A stretch of DNA of 64,000 bases from Gemmatimonadaceae bacterium (GTDB lineage Bacteria; Gemmatimonadota; Gemmatimonadetes; Gemmatimonadales; Gemmatimonadaceae): positions 248,001 to 312,000 of the forward strand of contig JAIEMN010000019.1 in NCBI GenBank assembly GCA_019752115.1, given 5' to 3'. The notes beneath the pieces are model-generated. The model was not told where the DNA came from and did not search any database. It worked only from the letters and a program-made list of their open reading frames with translations. This document shows positions 34,027-46,806 of this stretch, piece after piece. The position numbers were made by a program, and so were the translations under genes. Within the stretch, counting starts at the first letter, position 1; each line of letters opens with the position of its first letter.

Positions 34027-35292
34027 ATGCGACCTGCAGTTGCCCAACTAAACGTGTCTCGCAAGTCACAGCCAAAACTTGCATCGAGAAGTGTGATTGC
34101 GCTTGCGTGCTTAATCATCGCCGGCTTAGCGCTTCGAATCGAAGCTTGGCACTATACAAGCTCCGATATGCGAATGTTTCTCTTGCCATGGTATCTGAAC
34201 GCGAAGACGGTGGGCGCGAGCGCACTTACAGGCGAGTTTACAAACTACACCCCCCCGTACTCCTACCTGCTGGTTCTGGGCTCTCGATTTTCGCCGTTCG
34301 GTGACCAGTCCACGATCAAGTTGATCTCGATGTGCTTTGATCTGGCTATCGTAGCGGCAAGCGCTCCCTTGCTACTCAGGGCTCAGCTCGGCACACAAGC
34401 TTTGCTGCTGGGCGCCTTATTCTCAGTGCCTACACTCGCCATCAATAGCTCTGTGTGGGGTCAATGCGATTCAATCTACGGGTTTCTTTGTCTGGCAACC
34501 CTAGCCCTGATCGCCAGCCGTAGGGTCTTGCTTGCCGCAGTTGCATTCGGAATCGCGATCTCGGTGAAGCTCCAGGCGATCTTTATTGCACCCGTGGTTC
34601 TCGCCGTCGCTATCGGGGTTGGCTCTCTCGGCCAGATGATTGTCGCGGGAGCGCTCGGTATACTTCTCGCGCTGCTTCCCGCGATGTTGGCTGGACGAGA
34701 CCTCTCGAGCATTGCGAGCGTGTACCTCGAACAGAGTCAGGCGGCGCATCGTCTAGCTCTAGGCGCTCCGAATCCCTGGTCCATTGTCGAGTGGCTGTGG
34801 CCTGGCTTTCCGTATGAGACTGGCGTCGCAATCGGCCTGACGACTGCCGCAGCACTTGGACTTGTCATCTCCTGGAAGCTTTCGGAGAGAATTCGACGCG
34901 AAGGAACAGCGAACATTCTCCTCCCGAGCGCACTCATGTGCGCCGTGCTCTTTCCTTATGTTTTGCCTAAGATGCACGAACGGTACTTCTTTCTCGCAGA
35001 TATTCTTGCTTGCATTCTTGCTCTCAGAGGTGACGTCGGCGTAGCTCTACCCCTCCTTGTCACTGGGGGGTCTTTGTTTGGCTACTTGTCCGGGCCATTG
35101 GGCATTCATTGGCTTCCAGCACTTGGCGCAGCTCTCAATTTACTTGCTCTGCTCGGAAGTATGAAGCTGCTTGGAATAGCGCCGCTGCATCCTTTAGGAG
35201 CAATTGGTGCGGCAATTTGTTCGCGGTGGCGACTATTCACAATACAAAACTCGAGCGCAGAGAGTCGTTTCGATTTGCCGTCAGCGACTTGA
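34027..35292 (+). CDS. GT-C membrane glycosyltransferase (GT87/mannosyltransferase-like)
   Basis: A 421-residue polytopic protein. The first loop carries an acidic residue after TM1 (YTSSDMRMFLLPWY), and SSVWGQCDSIYGFLCL matches the WGQxD motif of polyprenol-dependent GT-C enzymes. LPKMHERYFFLADILA is also typical. It probably adds a sugar on the periplasmic side, so the locus holds at least two GT-C enzymes. The start lies at the stop of wzx, implying coupling. Confidence 0.78.
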   Translation: MRPAVAQLNVSRKSQPKLASRSVIALACLIIAGLALRIEAWHYTSSDMRMFLLPWYLNAKTVGASALTGEFTNYTPPYSYLLVLGSRFSPFGDQSTIKLISMCFDLAIVAASAPLLLRAQLGTQALLLGALFSVPTLAINSSVWGQCDSIYGFLCLATLALIASRRVLLAAVAFGIAISVKLQAIFIAPVVLAVAIGVGSLGQMIVAGALGILLALLPAMLAGRDLSSIASVYLEQSQAAHRLALGAPNPWSIVEWLWPGFPYETGVAIGLTTAAALGLVISWKLSERIRREGTANILLPSALMCAVLFPYVLPKMHERYFFLADILACILALRGDVGVALPLLVTGGSLFGYLSGPLGIHWLPALGAALNLLALLGSMKLLGIAPLHPLGAIGAAICSRWRLFTIQNSSAESRFDLPSAT

Positions 35293-35493
35293 GTACAAGC
35301 ACCAATTACACGACAAAAGGTGAGATCGTTCAGCTCTCTGATGACCGAACCGTTGACACCAAGCGTTACGCTCCGGTCTCTGGGAATGAGCTTACCTGAA
35401 GTGACTCACCTCTATCCTCCATTCTGCGGAGTTGCGAACTGCTTGTACCGGCGACCGCGTCCTTTCTGCAACAGGCATACGGACGCCTACTCC
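35293..35493. other. Gap between convergent EPS genes
   Basis: The 201-bp gap separates the GT-C gene and the convergent methyltransferase gene. No strong hairpin or gene is visible. Confidence 0.4.
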
Positions 35494-36195
35494 CTAGTTT
35501 GCCCGCAATACTCCAATTAAGTTTGTGCCATATCGATTTCCCGTTAGCGCCTGAAGCGCACTCACGCCAGCGCTTTCGATGTTACGCAGTACCGGAATTT
35601 GTGACGTGAATGGCACTGTATAAAATGTCTCAAGGCGCTCTACCGTAAAACCAGATCGACTGCATATCCCTTCGATGTCCTCTACGCTGTTGGCCTTGTA
35701 ATGTGTCAGAAACACGTGATCCTCCTCGCGTCGTTCAACAATTGAGGCGAGCGTGCGACGAACCGATGGATGCAGAAAGGTGGCAGCAAACTTAATTATC
35801 GGATTCGCCTTTGACGGGGTGACGAATAGGAATCGCCCCTGCTCACACAGCACTCGCCTGATCTCATTGAACATTTGGATAGGCTGCTCGATATGCTCGA
35901 GCACCATGTTCGCAGTTACAAGCTGGAACGAGTTTTCTCTGAAGGGGAGCGAATAAGCTGAACCGCCGACTCGTACCGTGAGGAATGGATTGGCGTTCAG
36001 ATGTTCAACGTGGGGATCACATCCAGCGAGCAGTTTCGCTCGCGCAGCCAGCTCAGCTTGACCTGCACATAGCCATCCGTCGTGAAGCTGGCTACCTGCT
36101 CCAACGTCAAGCCAGTGGATTCCCCGCTCGACGAGCGACTCTAGATATCGAGCGTACATGTTTTGGTGATGAACTACTTGAGCAGATCCAAGCAT
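35494..36195 (-). CDS. Class I SAM-dependent methyltransferase
   Basis: A 233-residue Methyltransf_11-type protein. Motif I is WLDVGAGSQLHDG, the acidic end of strand 2 is in AGCDPHVEHL, and ANMVLEHIEQPIQMFNEIRRVL is the common family stretch. It likely methylates a sugar or lipid-linked sugar of the EPS. It follows the acetyltransferase gene after 6 bp, so both may be decorating enzymes from one transcript. Confidence 0.85.
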   Translation of the reverse strand: MLGSAQVVHHQNMYARYLESLVERGIHWLDVGAGSQLHDGWLCAGQAELAARAKLLAGCDPHVEHLNANPFLTVRVGGSAYSLPFRENSFQLVTANMVLEHIEQPIQMFNEIRRVLCEQGRFLFVTPSKANPIIKFAATFLHPSVRRTLASIVERREEDHVFLTHYKANSVEDIEGICSRSGFTVERLETFYTVPFTSQIPVLRNIESAGVSALQALTGNRYGTNLIGVLRAN

Positions 36196-36201
36196 GTGCC
36201 G

Positions 36202-36804
36202 TTATTGAGGGTTTCCGTTTTGCTGTGCGGTAGCCGGAGCCGTGATTGCGCGCAGCACTTTCGCAGGATTTCCTCCTACGAGCACATCGGCTGGGTACAC
36301 GCCGGTGCAGACGCTGCCGAACGCCACTACGCTGTTTTCCCCGATCACCGAACCCGGAAGCACGCCCGTCTGTGCTGCAATCCAAACATTTGCTCCAATT
36401 TGGATTGGATGCACGCGGACCTTGGCGTCGGCGGATCTACGATTCCTGTCAATTGAATGAAAATCCGAGTCCATGATTCGTGCATCCGAAATTATTGATC
36501 CGTCTCCTACGTCTATCGTGTCGACGCATCCAAAGCGGGTTCCATTTAGGTATACGCCGTTGCCGACCTGTATCCTGGCGGCTGGCGAATGCGTAAAGGG
36601 CGTAACAGTCATCTCGATCACCACATCGTCACCGAAGACGACAGCACCAGGGCCCCTAACTTTCAAACTGCCGAACACACGCAGGTTTCGACCAGCTCGA
36701 AATCGTCGTCCCGTCATCGGGAGCCAGAGCTTGAGAAACCATCCCTTGCAAATCGCCAAGGCCACGCGAAGTAGGTACAGAATCGATCTCATCTGAGAAT
36801 CCAT
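36202..36804 (-). CDS. Hexapeptide-repeat (left-handed beta-helix) acetyltransferase
   Basis: A 200-residue protein with repeated [LIV]-G-x4 turns: IQVGNGVYLNGTRF, IDVGDGSIISDARIMDSDFHSID (catalytic-type His), IQIGANVWIAAQTGVLPGS and NPAKVLRAI at the end. This is the sugar O-acetyltransferase type (CysE/LacA/WbbJ). An N-terminal hydrophobic segment (ILYLLRVALAICKGWFLKLW) may associate it with the membrane. It should acetylate an EPS sugar in the cytoplasm. Confidence 0.87.
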   Translation of the reverse strand: MDSQMRSILYLLRVALAICKGWFLKLWLPMTGRRFRAGRNLRVFGSLKVRGPGAVVFGDDVVIEMTVTPFTHSPAARIQVGNGVYLNGTRFGCVDTIDVGDGSIISDARIMDSDFHSIDRNRRSADAKVRVHPIQIGANVWIAAQTGVLPGSVIGENSVVAFGSVCTGVYPADVLVGGNPAKVLRAITAPATAQQNGNPQ

Positions 36805-36885
36805 TCTACGCGAATTGAGGATCGTATCGACCCTCGATGAGAGCGGCGACTCGATTCTCCGTTCTCACTCGCGTTTTCGATGGGA

Positions 36886-38625
36886 TTACTTGCGATACCA
36901 CATGTATGCATGTGTGTAATAGTAGCTCTGGTTGAACTGCTTTGATCCTGCGATCCAAGCGTTATCAACCATCGATGCGGCAATAGAATCTACTCGAGCA
37001 TTTCGCTCAGCACGAATCGACGGACTGGTAGCATGTTTCGCGCCAAAAGCGAAGCCCACTAGAATTAGACCATTGAGATCAGTCGGTATCTGTCCAGCCT
37101 CCGACTCGGGTATCGCCGTACATGACTTGTTGACGTAACGGAAGGCGCCGACAGAGGCATTCCATTGCGTTCTCCACATATACTCCGTCGACGCCGCGAC
37201 TGCAGTGATTACAGACGGGTCCTGATTGATGCGCTCGTAGTACTTGATCATCGCATCATTCAACATTCCTGCCATATAGTTCGATTGGCCGCTACACCAA
37301 TTAGGCCATATGTAGCTCCCATCTTGCTGGATGGTAGAAATTGTCTTTCGCACATAGTCATCAAGTCTCGTGCGCCAGGGCTGGCTTCGATCGCCTAGCT
37401 CCCAGCTCAGTAGCGACATAATTACCATGCGTGCGGTAATTCGACCTTCCCCAACAGAGACAATATCAGGCGTATACACCTCCGTTAGCCTCGTGGCAGA
37501 CCTAACCACAGCGGCAACAGCTGAGTCATCACCAGCCAACCAATGCGACAGTGCAAGGCCCTCCATCTGAGCCCAATGAGGAGATGGCAGATAGTTGTTC
37601 GCCTCGATGTACTTTCGGCGATAGTCGCGCGCCAAAGCAGTCGCTCTGAAGAACCACTTCGGATCACCAGATCTTGCCCAGTATACGTAGTGATTTAGCG
37701 CGCGATCATAGTAGTTGGCCGTTTCCCAAGCAGGGCCCATCTGTAACCAAAACCCATCGGCATACGATACGAAGTTCGATTCGTACTTTGGGTCGAGCGT
37801 CTCAGCTACCGGCACAGCAGGTCCAAAAAGGCCAGTACTAATCAGGTATTTCGGATCAGTTGGAATCAACGCCAGCGCGGAGTCCGCAGTCACATTTGAC
37901 CATGATGGTTGCGGAACCGTACTCGGTAGAATCTGCAGTTGTCCCAAGACGGGCGCGGTACCGGCATCAACGGTGGCCTGTATGGCAATCGCTCGCAAGC
38001 TGTTGTCGTCGTATTGTCCACTCAGCGCCCGCGTTGCCACGGGCACGTCTTTCCCCCCCAAGACGAGCTTTATGTTCTTTAGCTGGCCTAGCGTTATCGA
38101 GCCTTTGGGAAACGGAATACCGTTCGACACGATTGCGGTTCTTGGCGAACCCGAGTTCCTGACGAGCTGCACCTCAATGGATGTCACCGGGACCGGAGAG
38201 TTCGGAGTGGCGGTCACGACCCGGACGGTGCGCGTATCTGCGCAAGTGGTAGTGGCAGCCGTCAATGTCGCCTCACCAGTGGAAACTCCCACGGCCGAAG
38301 CGCTGCCCACGGCCTGCAGGACGCTCGGATTCGAAGACGAAATCGTTGGCATCGATATCCGCTGTCTTGAATTGAGCCGGCTCGCGAACTGCAGAGTGAT
38401 CGATTGTCCCACGATTACCGAATCACTGCTTATCGACAGAGCGTTGCACTTTGGAAGGCTGGAAGCGGCCTGACTTGCTGGGATATAGGCTGCTGTCTGC
38501 TTCGGAGGCACTAGCAGATCGACCGAATCGCATCCTCCGGCCAGAATCCCACAGACACTGAGCACTAGCATTCTCGGACCCCTACGAGAGGCGATTGCAA
38601 AGACCAGCGTTTTGTGGAGTGACAT
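36886..38625 (-). CDS. Lipoprotein with Big-like domain and alpha/alpha-toroid-like region
   Basis: A 579-residue lipoprotein (lipobox LAGGC near residue 32). Residues of about 60-140 look like a bacterial Ig-like domain (VIVGQSITLQFAS ... GEATLTAATTTC). From about 270 on it is helical and aromatic-rich (ALNHYVYWARSGDPKWFFRA, HWAQMEGLALSHWLAGDD, YIWPNWCSGQSNYMAGMLND), which suggests an alpha/alpha toroid as in polysaccharide lyases and epimerases. It may trim or modify the polymer in the envelope. The catalytic residues are not identifiable; this is an inference. Confidence 0.6.
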   Translation of the reverse strand: MSLHKTLVFAIASRRGPRMLVLSVCGILAGGCDSVDLLVPPKQTAAYIPASQAASSLPKCNALSISSDSVIVGQSITLQFASRLNSRQRISMPTISSSNPSVLQAVGSASAVGVSTGEATLTAATTTCADTRTVRVVTATPNSPVPVTSIEVQLVRNSGSPRTAIVSNGIPFPKGSITLGQLKNIKLVLGGKDVPVATRALSGQYDDNSLRAIAIQATVDAGTAPVLGQLQILPSTVPQPSWSNVTADSALALIPTDPKYLISTGLFGPAVPVAETLDPKYESNFVSYADGFWLQMGPAWETANYYDRALNHYVYWARSGDPKWFFRATALARDYRRKYIEANNYLPSPHWAQMEGLALSHWLAGDDSAVAAVVRSATRLTEVYTPDIVSVGEGRITARMVIMSLLSWELGDRSQPWRTRLDDYVRKTISTIQQDGSYIWPNWCSGQSNYMAGMLNDAMIKYYERINQDPSVITAVAASTEYMWRTQWNASVGAFRYVNKSCTAIPESEAGQIPTDLNGLILVGFAFGAKHATSPSIRAERNARVDSIAASMVDNAWIAGSKQFNQSYYYTHAYMWYRK

Positions 38626-38889
38626 GCTAGCTCAAGGCCTCTGCCGGCGAGACAAGATCCAAATACGAAGCGCATCGTCGCGGTGCAGGAGTGTATGTGC
38701 AGGACACTCCTAAGCACGTGACTCCCGACTTTCGGACGCGTCACTGAAGTGTCACTGCGCGCGGATGCCCCGTTTCGCGTCCGGCATCCAGCCCGACAAC
38801 TTCGCCGTCTCGACTTTCGATGCGCAATCGTTTGGCTACTCATTGTGCGACGAAAAGCGCCAAATCCGTGACAGCAGTCACAGCCTTCC
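38626..38889. promoter_or_regulatory. Upstream region of the lipoprotein gene with an inverted repeat
   Basis: AGGAGTGT (38687-38694) and ACACTCCT (38704-38711) form an 8-bp inverted repeat with 9-bp spacing about 70 bp upstream of the start; it may be an operator. No sigma-54 core was found. Confidence 0.35.
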
Positions 38890-39960
38890 TTAGGCTTCTC
38901 GCCGGCCGTAGAGGTCTAAAAGCGATTTAACCCGCGCTGCCACAGAGAATCGCATGGCGATGCAGCGCCTCGCGTCGCTTCCCGTGGGGGTTCGTCCGGT
39001 TCTTAGCGCGGACTGTATGGCTGTTGCGATTTCCTCGGGCTTCCCTGGCTCAATCAGAAATCCTGCTTCCGGATCTGTCAGAATCGCCGCGACATCTCCA
39101 ACAGCGGTCGCCACCACCGGCGTATCGGACGCCAATGCTTCCAGCAGCACGTTCGGCATTCCCTCGGACAGGGAAGGAAGAACCACAACATCAACCTGAT
39201 GATATAGTTCAGTCACCGATGGCAAGTGTCCGACAAAGTTCGCATCGATACCGAGTTGACGTGTCGCATGCTCCAGATCGGATCGCTCTGGACCGTCACC
39301 TGCCACCAGCACGGAGAAACTCTCCCCCCGCGACGAGAGGATCGATAGCGCTTTGGCGAAATCGGAAACTCCCTTCTCAGCGCTTAGACGCCCGAAGAAA
39401 GCCACCACGGGATGATGATCTCTTCTCTGTCGTGGGCGCGGAGCCACCGCCGTCTTCTGCTGGATGACGGCGTTCGGGATGTGGCGGACGTTCCGTTTCT
39501 TGAATAGCCTGCGGTGGGCGCCGGCGACAACCACAATCTCATCAGCCAGATGGAGCAAAACTCTATCGATTGCGTTATAGAGCCTCATCCGCGTGTTCTC
39601 CCACGTGTAACCGTGAAAGAATGCTATCCACCGGGAGCATCGTCCGCTTAATCGCAATGCTAAGGCAAGTAGCGCTGGTCTCGTGCCGTGAGACTGCACG
39701 ATCGATCTGGAGTCCCGCTGAAACTCTCGGACGACTCTCACGATTAGCCTAGGCCCAATGCGCCCCTCGGTGCGGATGATCCGATAGGCAACTCCCTCTG
39801 TCTTGAGGAATTCTATATAAGGGCTGGTCTCCTTACCGTGAGGCAAGAAGCAGACTAGCTCCAGATCTACCGCGAGTTGTCGAAGCGGGTGAACGACGCT
39901 TGCCAGCTGCCTTCCCGGACCTGATACGATCTCAGTGTCAATCAGTGCAAGGACTTTCAT
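38890..39960 (-). CDS. GT4-family glycosyltransferase
   Basis: A 356-residue GT-B transferase with N-terminal VLALIDTEIVSGPGRQLASV, donor-domain VAFFGRLSAEKGVSDFAKAL, VLVAGDGPERSDLE and the EX7E motif in SLSEGMPNVLLEALASD. It probably extends the lipid-linked repeat unit. It is the last gene of the minus-strand cluster exosortase-epsI-polymerase-transferase, starting 28 bp after the polymerase stop. Confidence 0.92.
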   Translation of the reverse strand: MKVLALIDTEIVSGPGRQLASVVHPLRQLAVDLELVCFLPHGKETSPYIEFLKTEGVAYRIIRTEGRIGPRLIVRVVREFQRDSRSIVQSHGTRPALLALALRLSGRCSRWIAFFHGYTWENTRMRLYNAIDRVLLHLADEIVVVAGAHRRLFKKRNVRHIPNAVIQQKTAVAPRPRQRRDHHPVVAFFGRLSAEKGVSDFAKALSILSSRGESFSVLVAGDGPERSDLEHATRQLGIDANFVGHLPSVTELYHQVDVVVLPSLSEGMPNVLLEALASDTPVVATAVGDVAAILTDPEAGFLIEPGKPEEIATAIQSALRTGRTPTGSDARRCIAMRFSVAARVKSLLDLYGRREA

Positions 39961-39988
39961 CCGTTGATACCGGGCACGTTAATGACAA

Positions 39989-41311
39989 CTAGTTACGCAA
40001 CGGTTGCGTTAACGCGGGAGCGCTTGAGCTCTGCATCGTACGATATCCTAGGACGCATAATCCCCACAGCCCGAACCATGCTGCAAAATAGGCGAAGCTG
40101 AGGAAAAACGAGCTGACGGCGAGCCCCACCACCGCGCCAAGTAGCTCTGGCCTCTGAAATGGCTTGCGCTCTGTCGGAATACTCAGGTTTACGAGCCTGA
40201 ACGAACTTGCTATTGATGCTACTACGAGAGAGAGGAAGAGTAGACCACCTGGCAACCCAAGCTCGGCGAAAGCCTGAAGATACGCATTGTGTGCATTCGA
40301 CCACTTTCCTTTCTTGCCAGCCTGTTCAAGTGTCACACCTTCGGCGACTTCGAAGGCTCCTGCGCCGACTCCTACTATAGGATGCGCTCTAACGTAACCG
40401 AGTCCCCGGCGCCACACCTCTACACGTCCGTAATAGGACGTCTGGTTGTAGTCCTCAGAGACGGATTTGAGTGTCGCGAGCCTTTCGAAGTAACTAGCTG
40501 GTGCTGTGGAAACTAGAAGTACCGCTGCGGCCGCGAGGAATGCCATACCAAGAAGGCGCTTTTTCCCGATAGAAAAGAGCACTACTATCGCACAGGCACT
40601 TGCGATACCGATCGAGCCCCCGCGTGAGTCCGTCTTGATTAGGACCCAAGCAGTCAACGCCAGCACCAAAGCGCCCGATACTCGTCCGAGTGCCCGCGCG
40701 CGAAGCATATACCCAAGCGCCAATGGAGCTGTCATCGCCATGACTGCTCCGAGATCGTTGGGATCCATTGAATTGGGAATTTCTAGCCTGCCGTATGTTA
40801 CCTGGCCAAATCCGAGCGCAGCAACAGCAAGGCCAGCACCGCCAGACATGAACAGTAACAGCAACTGATCTACTACAGCGGTTCTTGGAGGAAGGCCCCC
40901 GAGTGTCAATGTCATCAGCGCGAGGGGCAGGAGACCTGTCGCGGTCTGAAACGACAAACTTTGATACATCGACAGCGGTATCGTCGTTATCGCCCAACCG
41001 GTATATGCTAACACCATTAGCAGCTGCGCATTGCTCACGCGTGGCGCACGAGCCTCAGCTGGAAGTCGAAATACCTTGAAGATGGCGATTGGCGCGAGCA
41101 GTAGCGCGGGACGGAAGAAGCTCGGTATCGAAGGGATCAGAAAGTGAAGCTTGTGCACAACGACGTAGACGAGCGGATACAGAATCCAGAGAAGACCTGC
41201 ATTCAGCTTCTGCCCCTGCGCGGCACGGGCCCGCCGATAGCCTAATCGCCGCGATCGTCCATTGGGGTGATTGGGAGCTATGACTTCCCTATGGACCGAG
41301 GCGACTGTCAC
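39989..41311 (-). CDS. O-antigen ligase/polymerase family protein (Wzy/WaaL-like)
   Basis: A 440-residue polytopic protein with about ten TM segments and a large periplasmic loop containing YYGRVEVWRRGLGYVRAHP, GVGAGAFEVAEG and NAHNAYLQAFAELGLPGG, the Wzy_C signature with its conserved His. It likely polymerises repeat units flipped by Wzx. The GTG start shares GTGA with the epsI stop. Polymerase and ligase activities cannot be separated by sequence alone. Confidence 0.87.
   Translation of the reverse strand: MTVASVHREVIAPNHPNGRSRRLGYRRARAAQGQKLNAGLLWILYPLVYVVVHKLHFLIPSIPSFFRPALLLAPIAIFKVFRLPAEARAPRVSNAQLLMVLAYTGWAITTIPLSMYQSLSFQTATGLLPLALMTLTLGGLPPRTAVVDQLLLLFMSGGAGLAVAALGFGQVTYGRLEIPNSMDPNDLGAVMAMTAPLALGYMLRARALGRVSGALVLALTAWVLIKTDSRGGSIGIASACAIVVLFSIGKKRLLGMAFLAAAAVLLVSTAPASYFERLATLKSVSEDYNQTSYYGRVEVWRRGLGYVRAHPIVGVGAGAFEVAEGVTLEQAGKKGKWSNAHNAYLQAFAELGLPGGLLFLSLVVASIASSFRLVNLSIPTERKPFQRPELLGAVVGLAVSSFFLSFAYFAAWFGLWGLCVLGYRTMQSSSAPALTQPLRN
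39995..40009. repeat. Inverted repeat at the end of the polymerase gene
   Basis: ACGCAAC-G-GTTGCGT overlaps the last codons of the polymerase gene. Its arm contains the GTTGCGT half-site of the palindrome at 30711-30728, but in everted order. Confidence 0.5.
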
Positions 41312-41979
41312 TGATTCGCCTCGTCCCTTGGACCTCGAGGCATGACACTATCGGCGACGGCTACCGCAACAGCGGCAAGTTGGCGGCCCCGCTGCTTTGC
41401 AAACCCCATCGCTTTTTCGTCGTCTGTCCGAGACTCCGCATTAAGCGGGATTACAAGTCGGACGAGCGCCTCCTCCGTTCTTCCGAACAGTGCCGCATCC
41501 CTCAACAGATCCCACTTTACGCGGTACTCACTGCTCTCCACCCTTCCGCGGCCTTGGTACCAGTACAATACCAGAGCTCGTGTACCCTTGTTGGCCAAGA
41601 GCACCTCGTTGACGATCGCCGGAGTAACCGACTTCAAGGGTACGCGCTCACTACTGATGATTTCCCAGCCAGCCCCTGGGAGGCAATTCTTGGGTGAGTG
41701 AATCGCTTTCCCTTGCACTTGGCGGTCGTAATAGCCGATGTAAAGCGTAACCGCCCCGAGCTGCGGCACGGAGTACTCTCGAAGGAGGTAGTGTGACATG
41801 CCGGCTACTTTGCGCTCTTCGGCAGCGATCGGTATGTCCTTACCCTCTACTCGGTCGAGGACCCGAGCAACTGAGCCCAATGTTCGCTGTGGCTGCATGC
41901 TCTTCTGCGGACGCATTCCGCTAATGAGCAGAGCACCGGAGCCGAGCACGACCGCAGGGATCATACCTAGGAGTTTCAC
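41308..41979 (-). CDS. epsI: EpsI-family exosortase-associated protein
   Basis: A 223-residue protein with an N-terminal membrane anchor (MIPAVVLGSGALLISG) and the family hallmark YYDRQVQGKAIHSPKNCLPG, including the conserved His and Cys. EpsI accompanies or is fused to exosortases of the EpsH/XrtA type; its exact role in sorting or EPS processing is unsettled. The GTG at 41979 is preferred: it shares GTGA with the exosortase stop and has GGAGG 5 nt upstream. The open extension to 42027 would overlap the exosortase by 52 nt. Confidence 0.92.
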   Translation of the reverse strand: MKLLGMIPAVVLGSGALLISGMRPQKSMQPQRTLGSVARVLDRVEGKDIPIAAEERKVAGMSHYLLREYSVPQLGAVTLYIGYYDRQVQGKAIHSPKNCLPGAGWEIISSERVPLKSVTPAIVNEVLLANKGTRALVLYWYQGRGRVESSEYRVKWDLLRDAALFGRTEEALVRLVIPLNAESRTDDEKAMGFAKQRGRQLAAVAVAVADSVMPRGPRDEANQ

Positions 41980-42941
41980 GCCGTCCTCCGGGTCGGCAGT
42001 AGCCTTTCTGCGCCACCCAACGCCCATGCGATCATTGATGTGATCAGGAACGCGGCGCCAAACATGACCATACCCTCGCTAGTGTGCATGAAGCCTTTCC
42101 CGGCTTCAGGGCTTACAAAGAGCACGAGGAATCCTGTAAGAAAAACGCGTACCCCGTTCACCAGAATAGCAACGGGTATGGCGACGCACACCAACAGTAG
42201 CCTTGTCGGCCACCTATCAAGGAACATCGCTCCGAGCAGGACGCTCAGACTGATTAGCGCAGTCAAAGATCGCAGCCCACTGCAAGCTTCCGCCACAAAC
42301 AACTCTTGCCCCGGAATCCGAATCACATTCCCGTTCATCAGCACCGGAATCTGACGCCACTTGAGTAGCGCAGCACCTAGCTTGGACGCTGTGAACTGCA
42401 ACGGCAACGCGACCGTGTTCAGAATCACTTCCGGAATCGGAACGGAGAGAGACACCAGCGTGAACGGCAGCCACCAATGCAGCAACTGCCGGAAGCCCGC
42501 GTACCACACCACGAGCCCCGCCAGCGCCATGATCATCGAGCCGCGCATCACGAACAGCTCAGCGGCGAGATCGGCAGCGTAACGGAACAGCACCGCAGCA
42601 ATCAGAATCGCGATGCCCAGCCCGCGCTGCGGCTTGGCGTCGTCGCGCACGCCACTCTTGAGCGCGAACCACAGCGACAACGGCGCGAGCAGAAGCCCAT
42701 GGCCGGAGTTGGGGTCGTTCCACCAGGCATCAGCCAACAGCTTGGCCGGCTTGGCGAAGAGCAGCACGAACATCAGGGCAGTGAGCCCGTGTGCGGCGAG
42801 ATCAACCGGCGCCTGCGCGCGCAGACCGGCGACGGCCTTCGCAATCAGCTCCCGCGGATCGTGCTCCGCGGGCCGATTGGCGGCCGTGGCCGTACTGCTG
42901 GAGGCACCCGAGGGTGCAGTGGACGATGCGGGAATGGTCAC
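41976..42941 (-). CDS. Exosortase (EpsH/XrtA family)
   Basis: A 321-residue, eight-TM cysteine transpeptidase-like enzyme that recognises the PEP-CTERM signal. The catalytic Cys is in LFVAEACSGLRSL (about residue 217), the Arg in NGVRVFLTG (about 262) and the His in MHTSEGMVMFG (about 283). WWNDPNSGHGLLLAPLSLW is the family N-terminal loop. The hydrophilic N-terminus of about 50 residues is extra. It heads the epsI-polymerase-transferase operon. The only substrate in the window is the PEP-CTERM protein at 29849; others are expected elsewhere. Confidence 0.95.
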   Translation of the reverse strand: MTIPASSTAPSGASSSTATAANRPAEHDPRELIAKAVAGLRAQAPVDLAAHGLTALMFVLLFAKPAKLLADAWWNDPNSGHGLLLAPLSLWFALKSGVRDDAKPQRGLGIAILIAAVLFRYAADLAAELFVMRGSMIMALAGLVVWYAGFRQLLHWWLPFTLVSLSVPIPEVILNTVALPLQFTASKLGAALLKWRQIPVLMNGNVIRIPGQELFVAEACSGLRSLTALISLSVLLGAMFLDRWPTRLLLVCVAIPVAILVNGVRVFLTGFLVLFVSPEAGKGFMHTSEGMVMFGAAFLITSMIAWALGGAERLLPTRRTA

Positions 42942-43076
42942 CAGAATTCAGGGCGTAGGGGACATTACGGAGACGCCCGAGATGTACCCGCTGTCACAGA
43001 ACGGGCACCGTCTCGGACGTCCAGATAAATCTGCCAAAACCCGACATCGGCCGGGGCGTGCCGGATTGTCCGGCTA

Positions 43077-46790
<3,714 letters not shown>

Positions 46791-46806
46791 ATCTTGAAAG
46801 CTATAT
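46791..46806. promoter_or_regulatory. 16-bp divergent intergenic region of metH and the MTHFR fusion
   Basis: The two ATG codons are separated by ATCTTGAAAGCTATAT. TATCTT (46790-46795, plus) and TATAGC (46805-46800, minus) could be -10 boxes for nearly leaderless messages; both -35 regions would lie in the opposite coding sequence. There is no room for a SAM or cobalamin riboswitch. Confidence 0.4.
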
